Shown: positions 31,444 to 43,850, counted from the first letter of the stretch. The stretch: DNA of 64,000 nucleotides from Cladopsammia gracilis (GCA_022457155.1 JAJGOT010000288.1:780001-844000); one strand, 5' to 3'. Program-made: numbers and translations. Notes: generated from the letters alone by a model not told the origin.

Positions 31444-32520
31444 ATGGCTGCTCATTTTGTTGAAGCCAACGAGGAATTTATTGAAGAAATTATACAAAGC
31501 AGTGAAAATAAAAACACCAAAAGAAGTACCGACAACTGGACAAGCTTTTTTTAACAGTGGGCAAAAAAGAGGCAAAAATAAGGAACTTGAAAGGTATGAA
31601 GTGCCAGAGCTTAACATAGCGCTCATCCAATTTTTGGCTGAACTGAGGAAGGAAAATGGTGAATAGTAGGAACTAGACTTGTTGAAGGTCATGCAAGCAG
31701 CTTTAGATCGATATTTATGAAGCAAAAATTATCCAAAATCTATCTTGAGAGATACCAATCGAGTTCCTGTCATCAAGAAAAGTCTTAGAAGGAAAAGCAA
31801 GGAAGCTTTGAGAGCTTGGAATGGGGAAATGGCCAAACAAAGCCCAATGTCTGACAAAAGAAGATGAGGAAATACTATGGGAGAATGGTCAGTTGGGTGA
31901 CTAAATCCCCCAGTCTCTCATTAACAATCTGGTGGCTTCTAATGATGCACTTTGGATTATGCGGCTGACAAGAGCACCATGATATGAAAGTCGAAGAGTT
32001 CTCATTTCAAAGAGATGATGTAGCATCAAATTTGTCACTTTTTTGAAGGTTTAACATAGACAAGAGGTGGTGGACTGCAATTTAAACTTGGTTAGCAACT
32101 CCAAAAATATTTGCGACCGGTGAGAAGAGATGTCCTGTTGCTTTGTTCAAGAAGTACTTAATTAAATGTCTGGCAGCATTGAACAGGACAGGGCCATTGT
32201 ACCTCGGTGTTATCAACAAGCCATAGACTAGTGTGTGGTACCAAAAAATCCCCATGGGGAAAAACACTACATGTATAAATAACATTATGAAAACAATGAA
32301 AGAAAACTCACCTTTGAAAGATGTTTGCCCAGACAAAAAGCTAACCAACCACAGTTGCAGAAAAATGGTTGTTAAGAAATTAAAGAGCTCCAGTTTTCCA
32401 AAATGCAAGATCAAAAATATCACTGGCCACAGCTCCGAGCGAGGATTAGATGACTACGACTATGACTCCAGTGCTAAAAATGAGCAGAGAATGATGTCCA
32501 ACGTCATCGACAATGCCTGA
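31444..32520 (+). pseudogene. Crypton-like tyrosine recombinase (DUF3504 type), degraded
   Basis: The ATG at 31444 starts MAAHFVEANEEFIEEI, then NKNTKRSTDNWTSFFNSG and ELNIALIQFLAELRKENGE, an N-terminal core-binding domain. The middle part to about 32230 is broken by many stops and frameshifts but still carries readable pieces (LKVMQAALDRYL). The last 95 codons (32233-32520) are open and hold LTNHSCRKMVVKKL with the H-x-x-R box, ITGHSSERGLDDYDYD and QRMMSNVIDNA, the catalytic end of the family. Such genes belong to Crypton-type DNA elements, and related ones have been domesticated next to zinc fingers in animals. This copy is dead. Confidence 0.75.
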
Positions 32521-33420
32521 AATGCACGACAAGTACTCCAACCTTTCTTCTCACTCCCGCAAGTGCAAACAGCTCCCAGTCAAGCGTATAATATTACCCA
32601 TTGCAATGTGACGCTCAACATCGCTGGAAGTCATTTTTCACAATCCAGTCTCAGCCAGTCCAATCAAGGTTACAAGAGAATCTTTCTCCAAGATTCTGAC
32701 TCTGATTAAGCTTATTTTGTTCAGATAAATACATTTTGAGCCATATTTTTGTTGGCAGAAACAATTTGCTGAATTGAACTTTAACCGAATCAAAAATTGT
32801 TGATTTGCTTGCTGACTTTTGAGAATAAAATGTTCATTGAGTTGATTGGTCAGTCGATTGTCATCGCTGCATTGAACAGGCTTCCTAGAAGAGCATCGCA
32901 CATGATCTGTGCATGAATGGATATTCCCTCACTTGTATTTGCAAAGTTCTCACAAAATTGCCTGTTCGCGAAGCAACTGAGGCAATTTTGTGAGAACTTT
33001 GAAAATACGTGTGAAATTAATCCTTAATTGTACATGGGCCCATGCGATTACATGTACATATCGGGGGTATTTTCAAATCAAGCAAGATTTGAAATATGAA
33101 AACGTTCACCACTGTTGTTTTCATAACATGCAAAGCTTGTGCTTGTAAGCGGTTGTTTATTTAACTGGAGATTGCTTCTCTTTTACACAACAGTGCCAAA
33201 CAAAGCAAACTTATGGCAATGAATAAATAAAAATGTACACACTTTAATTTATATGCATCTGTGCAATTGCACATACTCGTTAAACATGTACATGGTTTGC
33301 CTCTGTAAATGTAAATAATTTATCTAGAAAGAACATCAGTTGAGAATTTATATTACTGCAGTGGTTGTTGAGGTGTGTTTAGTGGAATTTTCTGAATAAA
33401 CCAGCTTTTCAGTCCTTGAT
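32521..33420. other. Gene-free stretch
   Basis: No gene recognised. A near-palindromic pair, GCAAAGTTCTCACAAAATTG and CAATTTTGTGAGAACTTTGA, lies at about 32940-33003. Confidence 0.5.
32940..33003. repeat. 64-bp palindrome
   Basis: GCAAAGTTCTCACAAAATTG on the left pairs with CAATTTTGTGAGAACTTTGA on the right around a loop of about 20 bases (CCTGTTCGCGAAGCAACTGA). Confidence 0.65.
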
Positions 33421-33760
33421 TGCTGGGGCAGATCTAGGGGTGGTTTGGAGGGTTCGGTCAAACCCCTTTTGTTTGGAAGTGGAGTCGGAGTTGGAAGCGT
33501 AAGGATCTTGCGTTCTAGTGTAAATTAAAAACGGAGTCACAATCGGAATCGGAAGCTCGATGGAATCGGAAGCTCGATGGAATCGGAATTGGAAGGATCA
33601 GAAGGTTTCCTTTTTCTTCCGATTCCACTTCTGCTTCCGTCTCTTACTATCCGCTTACGTGATTTCCACTAGATCATAAGGTTCTTAAGATTCTGATTCC
33701 GCTTATAATTCCGCTTACATCGCTTTACATCGCTAGTGGGAACCAAGCTTAAGACCATTT
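33420..33760. mobile_element. MITE-like region built from GGAATCGGAAG repeats
   Basis: Left half repeats GGAATCGGAAGCTCGATGGA and variants. The right half carries inverse units (TTCCGATTCCACTTC, GATTCCGCTTA). The outer CTGGGGCAGATCTAGG at 33423 has an inverted partner at about 36750. Confidence 0.45.
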
Positions 33761-34693
33761 GTAACAAAATACATCGCTGAATCATTGTGAATCAAACATT
33801 TCGAATAAATAAATATGCTATCAAGGCGCCTTTAAAAATACATCATTCACATTCAATTCAGCAAGCCGCCTGAAAAACACCACCTGGATATGCATAATAT
33901 ATCAAAATAATTAGAAACTTTCTACTAGCAAGCCGCGATGAAGCTAAGACATATATCCTTCACATTGAAAAAAGAACTTTAAGTAGACGGGCGAACTGCC
34001 AAGCTGATAAAATAAGCTCATAACCTCCACGCGCGATCAATGAACTTCAGAGAAGACAGGCTGAGTCGCCAATGCGCTAATATCATGTAATATACATTGC
34101 TTGTACTACAAATATATCGTTCGCGTTCGATACAATTAAAAAGAAATAACAAAAAAGCCTCTGCATTCAATAAGCTTACAACCCAACTGGCGAACCACTG
34201 AGACGCTGTGCTACTGAAATGTATACCTTTCACGTTCAATAATCTCAATCAAAGTCCGCCTTCTTCATGTTTACTTCCTTCGCTCAAGCACTATGGCAAA
34301 ACTACAGTGGACACGATCATTTAATTTGATCAAGAGTGATCCGAAACTGATCCTCTTCACCTTCAGAGGACTGTAAAGAAACATATTAGGCGCTGTCTGA
34401 CATTTGTACAGCCAAAAACATTGGCAAAATGACCATCACGCTAAAGGATTCCAAGTGAATTATAGTGTAAACAAACCAATGTGTCATACTATTAACATTA
34501 TTTACGTCATCACTCACTCCCACTCGCCCCAGGCTCTCCAAAAATTGGAGCCACTTTTCAACCGAAGCGATGCATCTTCGAGGGGCTAAAAAACTGATTT
34601 TCTTTCATTTCCTCAGGAAATGATTATTGTTTTCGTTCTTTGGACATAATAAACTAATGAAAAACAGAAAACAAAAAACATTTCATAGGCACT
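33761..34693. other. Gene-free stretch
   Basis: No gene or RNA recognised. Short frames have no signature. Confidence 0.45.
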
Positions 34694-34698
34694 TTAAA

Positions 34699-34917
34699 GG
34701 GAACTTCTATTTTCTAACAAATTGATGTTAAATTGTTGGAAATAAAGTCAAAATTTAGATTATATTTTTTCAGTGTACAAAAAATGTAAAAAAAAAACGA
34801 TATGAATATTGTCTGTTTTCGCTTTTAAATTATATTTGCACTTGTTTTTTAAATATTTTAATTTAGACTTTATTTCCAACAATTTAACATCAATTTGTTA
34901 TAACAATGGAGGTTCCC
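34699..34917. mobile_element. MITE with GGGAAC termini and TTAAA flanks
   Basis: GGGAACTTCTATTTT on the left, inverse GGAGGTTCCC on the right. The inner ACAAATTGATGTTAAATTGT is perfectly inverted. TTAAA flanks both ends (34694-34698 and 34918-34922). Confidence 0.7.
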
Positions 34918-34922
34918 TTAAA

Positions 34923-37200
34923 AAATGGTAAAAATTATAATAATAAATGATAAATACAAATTTATATTGCGCAAATATCAAGTAATAGAGTTTTCAAATG
35001 TGCATTACAACGATTAAAATATAATGATTACTAAAACTGCAATTAAAAACATTACAAAACTATTGATATAAAAGATACACAGCAAATGAAATATTGCAAT
35101 CGAATGCATGTCTGTTGATAAGTAATTGTCCAAAAATCTAATATATGTACATGTAAAATAACAAATAAATTAATGCCAAAAAATTCCAAGGAAAGGAAGT
35201 CGGAAAACATACATTTGTTATTATTAAAGCCTTTGTCATTTGATGAAGCCATAGCGATTCCAGGAAATTATTTTTTTTAATATTAGTATGTCATTTATTA
35301 TTTTACCACCTATGCTTTAGCCAACGACCGTACATTTGATAAAAAAATTTTGTTTGTGATTATATTTACCCTCCTGTAAAATTATTTTGCCTAACAACAC
35401 ATGTTGTTATTTTGCAATCAGTTGCGGATGGTTGTTCTGTCTTAAGGAGTTCAAAGTCTGTTGTGCATTTCCAAGGGCTAATATATATAGATAGGCCAAG
35501 CCTAATAGCATCACACTTGAGCAAGCTTAACTAAGGTGAGACTTAACTAAGGTGAAAGGTTGAAAGCACAAGAACTAAGATTAACGACCGGGCTATTTTC
35601 AATTTTAGCAATTCTCAAAAACAGTATAATTTACTCGACCGTCTGCACAGTACATTTAGACCGTACAAAAGTTCACAAAAACAACTTTTCTCTGTCTAGA
35701 ATAACTAGTACGACTACTTTCCAGATAAAATACAGTGTTTGTTTGTTAAAAATTGCCCGAGAAACTGATTTGGAAATCAAAATTGCAAAAATACACAAAC
35801 ATATTTGCATAAGGCGACACGAGTGAAGAAAGAAAATCTAAGTCTTGTTTTGTTTACATAAAATCGCTTTTTAATCTATGTAATGAATGAACGAAGACAA
35901 AAAAACGGACAACACAATCTTTCGAAAAATTTTATTCAAATCTCCATTAATTTATGTTTAAAAGCAAAACACATACCATTTAAGCTTATAGCGCATCAAG
36001 GCAGAGCTGTCCTCGATGAAATTCAAGATAACAACACGACTTAATTTGATCACGTTTAATAAACATGCCTCCAAAACGTAAGAGAACACAAAGGTTAAGT
36101 CAATCAAAAATTAATATCAACATAAATTCCCATTGAAAAATGTGATTTATTTTACCTTTAAAGCACTGGACTGCTTGGAAATTCGTTGAAACTCTGCATC
36201 TTCGGTTCTGAAATCCGTAATAAAAACAAGACATCTCCCCGCATTGCTCCTGCATTGATAATATGAAGTTCCCCAAAGCAAGATTTTATCCCTGAAAGCT
36301 CTTCTTTTTCCACTAAAGCACTTTCTGAGTATCCCTTAATTAGTATCCCTGTCTTGAGTAGCAAAGCACGAAAAAATGCAGGGAAATGACGATTTTATTG
36401 CTCCGCTAAACACCAACTTTTTTAAAACTTTAAAAAGTGTTTACCGAGCTGACGGCTGTGTAGCCGCGCGTGTGGCATCATACGCGCATGTTTTGCGACG
36501 TCACACGCGCCCGCGAGTTTGCCTTGAGCGACTGACACATGTCACAGAGGCGCGCCCGCGAAGCATTCCGCTAGCCATGACCATGAAAAATGAGGGGCAT
36601 AGGTTCTATGAGTATGGTGCTGCGCAGCCAGGCTTGCGGCCCGGCAAGTCCTCCACTAAAATATCAAAATTTTCTGAGAGAGCATGCTCCCAGCCTGCCC
36701 CAGTTACTTCCACCTTTGGCGGTCATTTATTGAAACCCCCTGACAATAAATCCTAGATCTGCCCCAGCTTGGTTGTCATGATAATAGCATGAAGCGGTTG
36801 AAATTTTTCTTTGTTTGTAAAATTTTGAAACTACCGTAGCTTGATTTTTATTTTCCTGTCTCAGATCCATTTCTATAATAAGAGACAAAGGAAAACAAAA
36901 TTCAAACACAACAGCAACAGTACATGATCAATCTGATTATGAGAATAGGAGCCTTCAACCAATTAAAGGCTCACGACAGACTTTTTCCCTATGAGGAAAG
37001 TTGGTGAACCCTAAGGATGTCTGCATTAAAAGATGGGGTAAAGGAAATGGTCATTGTCTATTTTAAGTTATTATTAATGTTTAAGGTTGCTGAACACGGT
37101 CTATGTGGATGTTGCAATTTCTACTGCTGATGCAAGAAAGCTAACATGGCACCTACATACATAGATCATTTTAATTTTGTTCACCAAGTTTCATTTTCCA
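34923..37200. other. Gene-poor stretch
   Basis: No convincing gene. A 126-codon frame at 36376-36756 lies in a GC-richer patch (CpG-containing GCGACGTCACACGCGCCC at about 36496) that may be a promoter-type island, and its translation matches nothing I know. The region ends with the inverted CCTAGATCTGCCCCAG at about 36752. Confidence 0.4.
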
Positions 37201-37261
37201 TTTTCCAGACTGATATAACTATAAATATATTATAATAATTTTATGTTATTATTTTCCAGCT

Positions 37262-37456
37262 GTTCAGTCCTTCATCATCGTAACTGGCACCATCATTGCC
37301 CAAGAATTAAAACATACCTCCTCAGAGAAGTTTAACACGGCAGGTTTTATGATGGATGCACAACACCATTTATAATCCATGTTCCACAGCAACTCACACC
37401 CAAGCTACAACCTGGTCAACCCACTGGTACTGTCGGTGCTGAGGACCTCATCAGGT
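37262..37456 (+). other. Possible exon with AG/GT borders
   Basis: A TTATTATTTTCCAG acceptor precedes about 195 bp that end at CTCATCAG|GTAAAT. Two overlapping frames look coding: VQSFIIVTGTIIAQELKHTS early and PQQLTPKLQPGQPTGTVGAE late. A one-base frameshift separates them, so it may be a broken exon. No family recognised. It lies just before a copy of the tandem unit found at 43850-60700. Confidence 0.3.
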
Positions 37457-37760
37457 AAATACTGCATATCCCATATCCCAAGTTCAAAAACACTTAAGAT
37501 ACTTTTTTGCCTATACATTAACTTTTATACTGTAATGTTCAGCATGTCACAGCTTGTTGTGATTGAATCCAGCATTCAATTAAAAAGTGTTTCAAATGGG
37601 ATTTCATTAATGTGGTCTCTGAAGGGAAATGATCATGTTTGGAGTTGTTGCTGAGAGACAGGAAACTATATCACATGTGTAATTATGAAGAGCTGTAAAT
37701 GGAATAATTTATGCTTGCTGATATTGGAGCTTAATGAATAAAAATAATGTTAACAACAAC

Positions 37761-38149
37761 TGTTACGCTAACTGGAAAGCTTGACAGGGACTGGAACGAG
37801 ACAACAGTACAATCCGAACACAGTATTAAGTTTCCTAAGGCGTGATTATTGTTTTCAATGTAACTGTACCTGTACTTGATGCTGGATGTTCAAAGTCTTT
37901 TGATGTTTAAGCTGTTTTCTGTTTTATATTTCAATGTTCGGACAAGGTTGGACAAACGTGAATTTACATATTATTTCGTCGAACTTTGTTTTTGCCATAA
38001 TATGTTTTCTGATATTTTTTCAAATCGTTTGCACAGTGATTGTTATTTTTCTACAGTTTCAGATTACATATTACTATTGCTACAACTTGTGTTATTTCGC
38101 GAATAAATCCTGAAATATTCCAAGCTTTCCTTGGTCATTCCCTTATTCA
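37761..38149 (+). repeat. Possible 5' LTR of BEL/Pao 1
   Basis: Begins TGTTACGCTAACTGG and ends CCCTTATTCA, contains an AATAAA, and is followed by TGGCCCATTATC, which could be a primer-binding site. No second copy exists to prove it. Confidence 0.35.
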
Positions 38150-38183
38150 ATGGCCCATTATCTGAAAGTTTCTTGTCTCGTTA

Positions 38184-38998
38184 TTGGAAAGGAGAAAGCA
38201 AAAAAATATACAATGTTCTGCCAAGAGCGCGCTAACCCGAGCGGTAAAAGCCATTTACACGTTGATCAATGCAAAGCGTCTGTCTGATGAAATTTTGCAC
38301 AGTTTGGTAGAGGCCAAAGCTACGCATTCGGATTTGGTGAAGAAGCATAAAGACTTTTGTATGTTCCTTAACGACAAGGAATACGATGAAGCTGAGCATG
38401 TTTTGCAATCGAAGTTAATGAGTGCCTAGAGTGCACCAAAGGAGAAAAACAAAAGCAAGATGGTAATGTGGAAAGTGCTGATTCTAACGACAATCGGACG
38501 ATACAAACTGGAGAAGTAATCGTCATACAGAAGAACAAAGAAAATGGAATAGAAGAAGGGGATAGTGCGGCTCTGCACGATAAATCAAATGCAAACAAGC
38601 CACTTTTAATGAAACACAAGAAACCAAAATTGCCAACCTTTCATGGAGACGTACGAAAGTACTTCATTTTCAAAACAGATTTCAAACACGCGGTTGAGAC
38701 GCGAAGTAGCGAGAGAGATGCAATGACCATACTGCGATCCTGTTTGGGAGCAGAGCCAGCTAGACTCGTGGAAGGTATAAGTTCCAATCTGAAAGCAGCA
38801 TGGAGATATTTGGATCAAAATTACGGAGATCCTAGAGTCATTTCCGACACTGTCACTGCCGATTTGGAGAAGTTTAAGGCAATCCAAACTGGTGAAGACC
38901 ACCACTTCTGTGAACTTGTTCGTCGATCTTACAACATTCTAAAGGAAGTAAAGAGGCCTGAGGTCATTGACAAACACGCACGTAATCTCTCTCATTGA
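38184..38998 (+). pseudogene. BEL/Pao 1 gag (DUF1759)
   Basis: The first frame (38184-38429) is a helical segment with LINAKRLSDEILHSLVEAKA. After a stop, the second frame (38468-38998) holds the DUF1759 core: KLPTFHGDVRKYFIFKTDF, AMTILRSCLGAEPARLVEG and AWRYLDQNYGDPR. The similarity continues past a frameshift at about 38990 with MTPDDFKIWARH. The intact product would form the particle shell. Confidence 0.8.
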
Positions 38999-39129
38999 AC
39001 GTAAAATGACTCCAGATGACTTTAAAATATGGGCTCGCCATATTTACCTTCAGAAGCTTGAACCATCTATGTCTAACCTTCTTCTTTGGATGGAAGACGA
39101 AATGACTGCACGTCCATGTTTGGTGCTGT

Positions 39130-39715
39130 AATATGCAAAACTGGCGCACCGTCCCGTTCCTCAGTCCACATGCTTGGTCAAATGGCCAAGAAGAAGAAAA
39201 ACAAAGTTACCCAACAAGCGAAGTAAGGGTCATACATCAGCCAACTGCATGCGCAGGAAAGAATGCAAAGAGAAAGGACGTGACGGTACCATGTGTAAAA
39301 GGCCTCATCATGAGCTCCTTCATTACAAAGCAGAAAGTTCAGATGCCCCATGCGTAGCCTTTGTTCAAGACAGCGGCAAGACGATTCTTCCCATAATCAG
39401 CGGTTTCATCAAAGAGAGAGAAAGTGAACACGTCGAAGCTAACGTGTTCTATGACAGTGGAGCACAAGTTAGCATAATTTGGAGCATGTGTGCAGAGCAC
39501 ACAGCAAACCTATCAAGATTGTAATCACCAATATTGGGGGAGTTGAGGAAGAGCTTGATACAAAGTTTTACAAGGTACCGATGTATGCAGATGATGGAAA
39601 GATGATCCAAATAATTCAAGCATTGGGCATACCCCAGATATCTGAGGAGCCTGCTAGAGTAGATGTTAATCACGTATCAAGAGTCTTTAATATGCCTGCA
39701 GACAAGCTTCATTGA
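39130..39715 (+). pseudogene. BEL/Pao 1 zinc-binding and aspartic protease region
   Basis: The frame 39174-39524 has Cys/His residues (SANCMRRKECKEKG, HHELLHYKAE) and then VEANVFYDSGAQVSII, the retroviral-type aspartic protease active site with DSG. After a frameshift, 39479-39715 continues the DUF1758-like part (KIVITNIGGVEEELDTKFY). Confidence 0.75.
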
Positions 39716-40434
39716 AAGGCTGGTCCCATTGATCTATTCATTGGTATTAATTATCCTCGGTTCCACGTCTGAGAAGCCAAGGTAAAGGATGGTCTTGTGG
39801 CTCAAAGAAGCCCCTTGGGGTGGGTCGTTTTCGGATCGAATTCAGAAGATGCTTTACCACAAGCCATGCAAGTCCTTCATGTTCGTCTTGCCAAGCCAAC
39901 TGACCTTACCAATTTTTGGAAAACAGAATCGATGGGTGTGTCCGTGTCACCATGTATGCGTGAAGCTGCTAAGATGTCCCAAGAGGAGCGCGCCGAACTG
40001 AAAGTAATAGAAGATTCATGTGAATTACAAGGGAGCAAGTGGATTATGAAGTACCCGTGGAAAAGGGACCTAAGTTGTTTACCCAACAACTATGTACAGG
40101 TTTTTAAAAAGGTCGAATGTACTGAATGACATCTCATGAAACAGCCAGATCATGCTAGCAACTACAACAAGCAAATTAAAGAAATGGAAGAAATGAAGTT
40201 TTCGAGAAAGTTGACGGAGCAAGAGAAGAAAGAATGGAAGGCCCTATCCATTATGTCGCACACCATGCAGTTCTGCGTCCAGAAAAGAAGAGTACACCAA
40301 TAAGAATCGTGTTCAATAGCTCTGCATCGTTCAATTGCCATACTTTGAATGACTACTGGTACAAGGGACCTGATTTGCTAAACAGCCTGTTTGGGGTCGT
40401 GTTAAGATTTCGCGAAAATTCAGTTGCTGTCTGC

Positions 40435-41013
40435 TAGTGGCGGGCCGATGATCGATTATAATCAAAAGTTGATCAAAAAGTTCATGAACTCCTAACTTGT
40501 AAGTCATAACAGCAGATATAATCTAATACCCCACTCACACCAACGGTTAAACATGTTTAAATGTTGTTTAGTTTAACTACGCTTTTAGCCTGTATCTTGA
40601 ACATTTTTAAATGTATGACTGATACTCCTAGAATGGTAATAAAAGTCAATAAAGTTGCTTTTAGTAAAGATTTCACTCCAAATATTATGGCACATTTGGG
40701 GGTATTTTTCTGAACCTGTTTTAAACTAAACAACATTTAAACATGTTAAAGCGTTGGCGTGAACGGGGTATAATATTGAATGTGTTTACCTATGCATACC
40801 CTGCGCGCTGTGTTGTTGTCACTTCAAATACATCACGCTTATTTGAAAGATGTGGCATGCTAAGCCGAACATCACTTTGACTTCTATGTAGGTGAAAAAT
40901 ACATGGAATGCTTATTGGTAGATTTTTCCGATTATAATCCATGATCAATCGGTTGGGGCAATCCTATTATTTCCGATGATCAATTGTGAAATGTCAACCG
41001 ATTCCTGCCACTA
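40435..41013. mobile_element. hAT-like MITE inside the BEL reverse transcriptase
   Basis: Starts TAGTGGCGGG, ends CCTGCCACTA, and is flanked by CTGTCTGC on both sides (40427-40434 and 41014-41021). An 8-bp target duplication and a TAGTG terminus fit hAT elements. Non-coding. A second MITE is nested inside. Confidence 0.85.
40529..40768. mobile_element. Nested MITE with TA flanks
   Basis: CCCCACTCACACCAACGG and its inverse CGTTGGCGTGAACGGGG bound 240 bp. Inner arms TAAACATGTTTAAATGTTG are inverted, and TA occurs on both sides (40527-40528, 40769-40770). It lies wholly inside the hAT-like MITE, so it came later. Confidence 0.75.
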
Positions 41014-41519
41014 CTGTCTGCGGTGATATCACAAAGATGTACCACATTGTTACCATCCCTCCAGTTGATCAGCATGTCCATAGATTTCTATGGCGTAATT
41101 TTCAGACAGAACATGCACCAGACACTTATGTCAAGACCGTACTCACATTTGGGGATCGGCCAGCACCGACGATGGCCATCACAGCAATGCATAAAATAGC
41201 AAGGATGAAGCAAGATGTTAAGCCAAAGGTCACCGAAAAGATCATCAACAATGTTTATGTAGACGACATATGTGACTCTGTTATCAATTCAGATGAAGCT
41301 AAAATGCTGATATTGGATGTTGACAAGATACTTGGAGCTGGTGGATTTCAAGTTAAGAGGTGGATGTCAAATGCGACACTGAGTTCTGATGAGGGACAAG
41401 AAGAAGTCAGGCTTGGAGGCGAAAGTCAAATGGAGAAAGTGTTAGGAACGGTCTGGCTTCCCAAGCAAGACAAGTTTTTATTCAAAGTCAATTGAATTGT
41501 CAAGTGAGAAGAATCCATC

Positions 41520-42030
41520 AACTTACAACCCTGTGAGTTGACAAGACGTCAAATTCTCAGCAAGTTAGCAGGGATCTTTGACCCGATTGGAGCTGGAGCA
41601 GCAGTTCTCGTCAAGCCAAAAATTGCCATGCAGGAGCTATGGCAACTTGGCCAAGGCTGGGACGATGATTGAGATAATTGAGATGATTGAGATGATTGCT
41701 CTCAATAATGTTCAGTTTGAATGCTGTCTTACTCCCCCTGATGCAACTCCTCCTTGATTGTCTTCTGTGATGCATCACGATTGGCATTTGGAGCATGTGC
41801 ATATGCCAAATGGAAGCTTATGAACGGAAAGTTTGGTGTCCGATTTGTGGCTGCCAAATCGAGGGTCACTCCTCTTAAGGAACTGACTATTCCCCGCCTC
41901 GAGCTGCAAGCCGCCATAGTTGCAAGCTGTCTTGAAAAGACCATCTTGGAAGACTTGCGGTTTAACTTTGAACTAGTGCGCTATCTCTCTGACAGCCATG
42001 TCGTGGATCAAAGGTGAAACGTGTAGCTAC
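41520..42030 (+). pseudogene. BEL/Pao 1 A17 / RNase H region
   Basis: Readable pieces are TRRQILSKLAGIFDPIG, then from 41754 VFCDASRLAFGACAYAKW (RNase H first Asp), RFVAAKSRVTPLKELTIPR and LELQAAIVASCLEK. The region is broken by frameshifts at about 41500, 41690 and 42010. Confidence 0.75.
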
Positions 42031-43540
42031 AAGCCCTTCATGTCCAGCCGAGTAAGCAAGATTCAATGCAATTCGAAGCTGTCTGATTGGTCCCACTATC
42101 CTACTGAAATGAATGTTGTGAATGATGTAACAAAGGGTATCTCCGTTCAAGAGACAACTGGCAGATGGTTTAATGGTCCAGAGTTTATGCAGTTACCCAA
42201 CAAGCAATGGCCAGTCGAGCAAGGAGTACCAGATATGAGAGAAGTTAACAAAGACAGGAGAAAAGTTCCAATTACTTGTACCGCAACGGTTTCTGAGCCC
42301 ATTTTCAACTGTGAAGATTTCTCAAGATGGAGAAGGCTCCTCAGAGTTACTGCCTATGTGACACTATTCATTCACAACCTCCGTGTGAAGGCACCCTGCA
42401 ACTCAAATGAAACAAGGGTTGGCCCATTGAATGCTGAAGAGATTGAAAGTGTAGAAGAATACTGGGTAAAGATGGCACAAACCAGTCTCGCTCAAAGGCT
42501 AGCCAAAGGTGACTTCAAGACTCTCAGTCCATTCGTCAACAACAGAGGTATCCTCAGAGTTGGCGGTCGAGTTGACCCGTTCCTCCTGTTGTATGATAAC
42601 AGACGTCCAGCTCTCTTGCCGCACAAGCATTGGGTATCCAAGCTTATTACTTGTGAAGCACATCAGTTTGGCCATCCAGGTGTCGCTGCTACCACTGCAA
42701 AAACTCAAAGAAAGTGTTGGATCATTAAAGGCCACAATGTATCTAAGGTTGTCAAATGCCAATGTACCTTTTGCCGAGAGTTTGAAGCAAAGGCCGAAAC
42801 CCAGTTAATGGTTAACCTGTCCCCATGTCGACTGCAACCATGTACGCCGCTATTTCTGTACACCTTGTGCGATTACTTTGGCCCTATGAAAGTGAAGTTT
42901 GGTCAAAACAAGACTACAAAGCACTATGGTGTGGTATTCACATGTCTTAACACACGAGCCATGCATTTGGAGCTTGCCACTGATGCCAGCACTATGGAGT
43001 TTCTTCAAGTCTTAAGGAGGTTCTTCTCATACCACGGTCATCAAAAGCTGATGATGTCGGATAATGGCTCGCGAATGGTAGGAGCAGAGCGCGAATTACG
43101 TACTATGATAGATGGATAGGACAATTCTCAGTTGAATGAGTATTGTGCTAAGAGAGGAATGAAGTGGAAGTTCACCACGCCTTTGGCCCCACACCAAAAT
43201 GGCTGTTCCGAATCCATTGTGAAGTCTACAAAGTCTGCTCTCAAGAAAGCTATTGGTGATGCTATTCTGACTCCGTTTGAATTGTACACCTGCCTTCTTG
43301 AAGTTGCCAACCTCCTCAACCAAAGGCCTATTGGCAGGATGCCTGAAGACCCTGATGATCGGATGTACCTGTGCCCTAACGATATTCTTCTGGGCAGAGC
43401 TACAAATGCTGTCCCTCAAGGACCGTTCCGCCACACGTTAAACCCGAGACATCGGTTTGAATTCTGCCAAAGAATTGTGGATTCGTTCTGGAAGAAATGG
43501 TCGAGAGATGTCCTCCCTCATCTTGTTCCTAGAAATCAGA
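41998..43540 (+). pseudogene. BEL/Pao 1 integrase and start of DUF5641
   Basis: The frame 41998-43119 (373 codons) begins in the linker and holds the zinc-binding domain (LITCEAHQFGHPGVAAT and CQCTFC), then the rve core: DYFGPMKVKFG with the first Asp, GVVFTCLNTRAMHLELATD, and LMMSDNGSRMVGA with the second Asp. A stop at 43117 precedes 43132-43540, with PLAPHQNGCSESIVKS where the catalytic Glu lies, NQRPIG and PNDILLGR. The C-terminal domain is cut at about 43540. Confidence 0.85.
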
Positions 43541-43544
43541 GTTT

Positions 43545-43850
43545 AATTTGTTTGAAATTTTCCCATTTAGTGTGCTACACTGTGAAGATTATAGCGCATT
43601 TATTCACTTGTTGCAGGTGGCCCCAAAATCGAAAGATATATAATAAGGAAAAGCTGTTTTTCACCATGTTTGTTTACCATTGCTATGGAAATGCTGATTA
43701 ACATAAAAAGAGCATCTCCCAAAACTTTCATCTTAGCCTAATTTCTGGTATCAGATCTGGTATTAGATTTAATGAACTACATTGTAAAGTAAGATTATGT
43801 ATAAGTGCATTCAAAAAGGGAAGTGTGACCCCCCAAAAAAACTACTTGGA
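43545..43850. other. Non-coding stretch after BEL/Pao 1 truncation
   Basis: Nothing recognised. It joins the truncated element to the first tandem unit. Confidence 0.45.

Larger units (their letters stand above)
26500..31490 (+). repeat. Composite duplicated block, copy 2
   Basis: Collinear with 1-3130, but longer because it contains a Penelope fragment of about 1 kb (about 28672-29667) and a 694-bp MITE (30310-31003). It also retains or gained about 80 bp around 30255-30310 plus 31004-31025. Copy 2 continues into the body of the Crypton-like recombinase. Confidence 0.8.
39720..41495 (+). pseudogene. BEL/Pao 1 reverse transcriptase, split by MITE
   Basis: Upstream pieces include the end of DUF1758 (GWVVFGSNSEDALPQ), then the RT fingers HHAVLRPEKKSTPIRIVFNSS with the R-x-V-x-(D/N) motif. 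The frame breaks at 40434 where the MITE starts and resumes at about 41014 with CGDITKMYHIVTIPP, FLWRNF and NNVYVDDICDSV, which carries the catalytic YVDD, then the thumb with VLGTVWLPKQD. Confidence 0.85.
37761..43540 (+). mobile_element. BEL/Pao LTR retrotransposon 1, 3' truncated
   Basis: Plus-strand order is possible 5' LTR, gag (DUF1759), Cys/His segment, aspartic protease (DUF1758), reverse transcriptase, A17/RNase H region, integrase, and the start of DUF5641. It stops at about 43540 without a 3' LTR. Several frameshifts are present, and a 579-bp hAT-like MITE splits the reverse transcriptase. Confidence 0.85.

Noticed and set aside
36376..36756. 126-codon gene in a GC-rich patch
   Set aside because: No family pattern, no splice context, and arginine-rich translation expected from the local composition.
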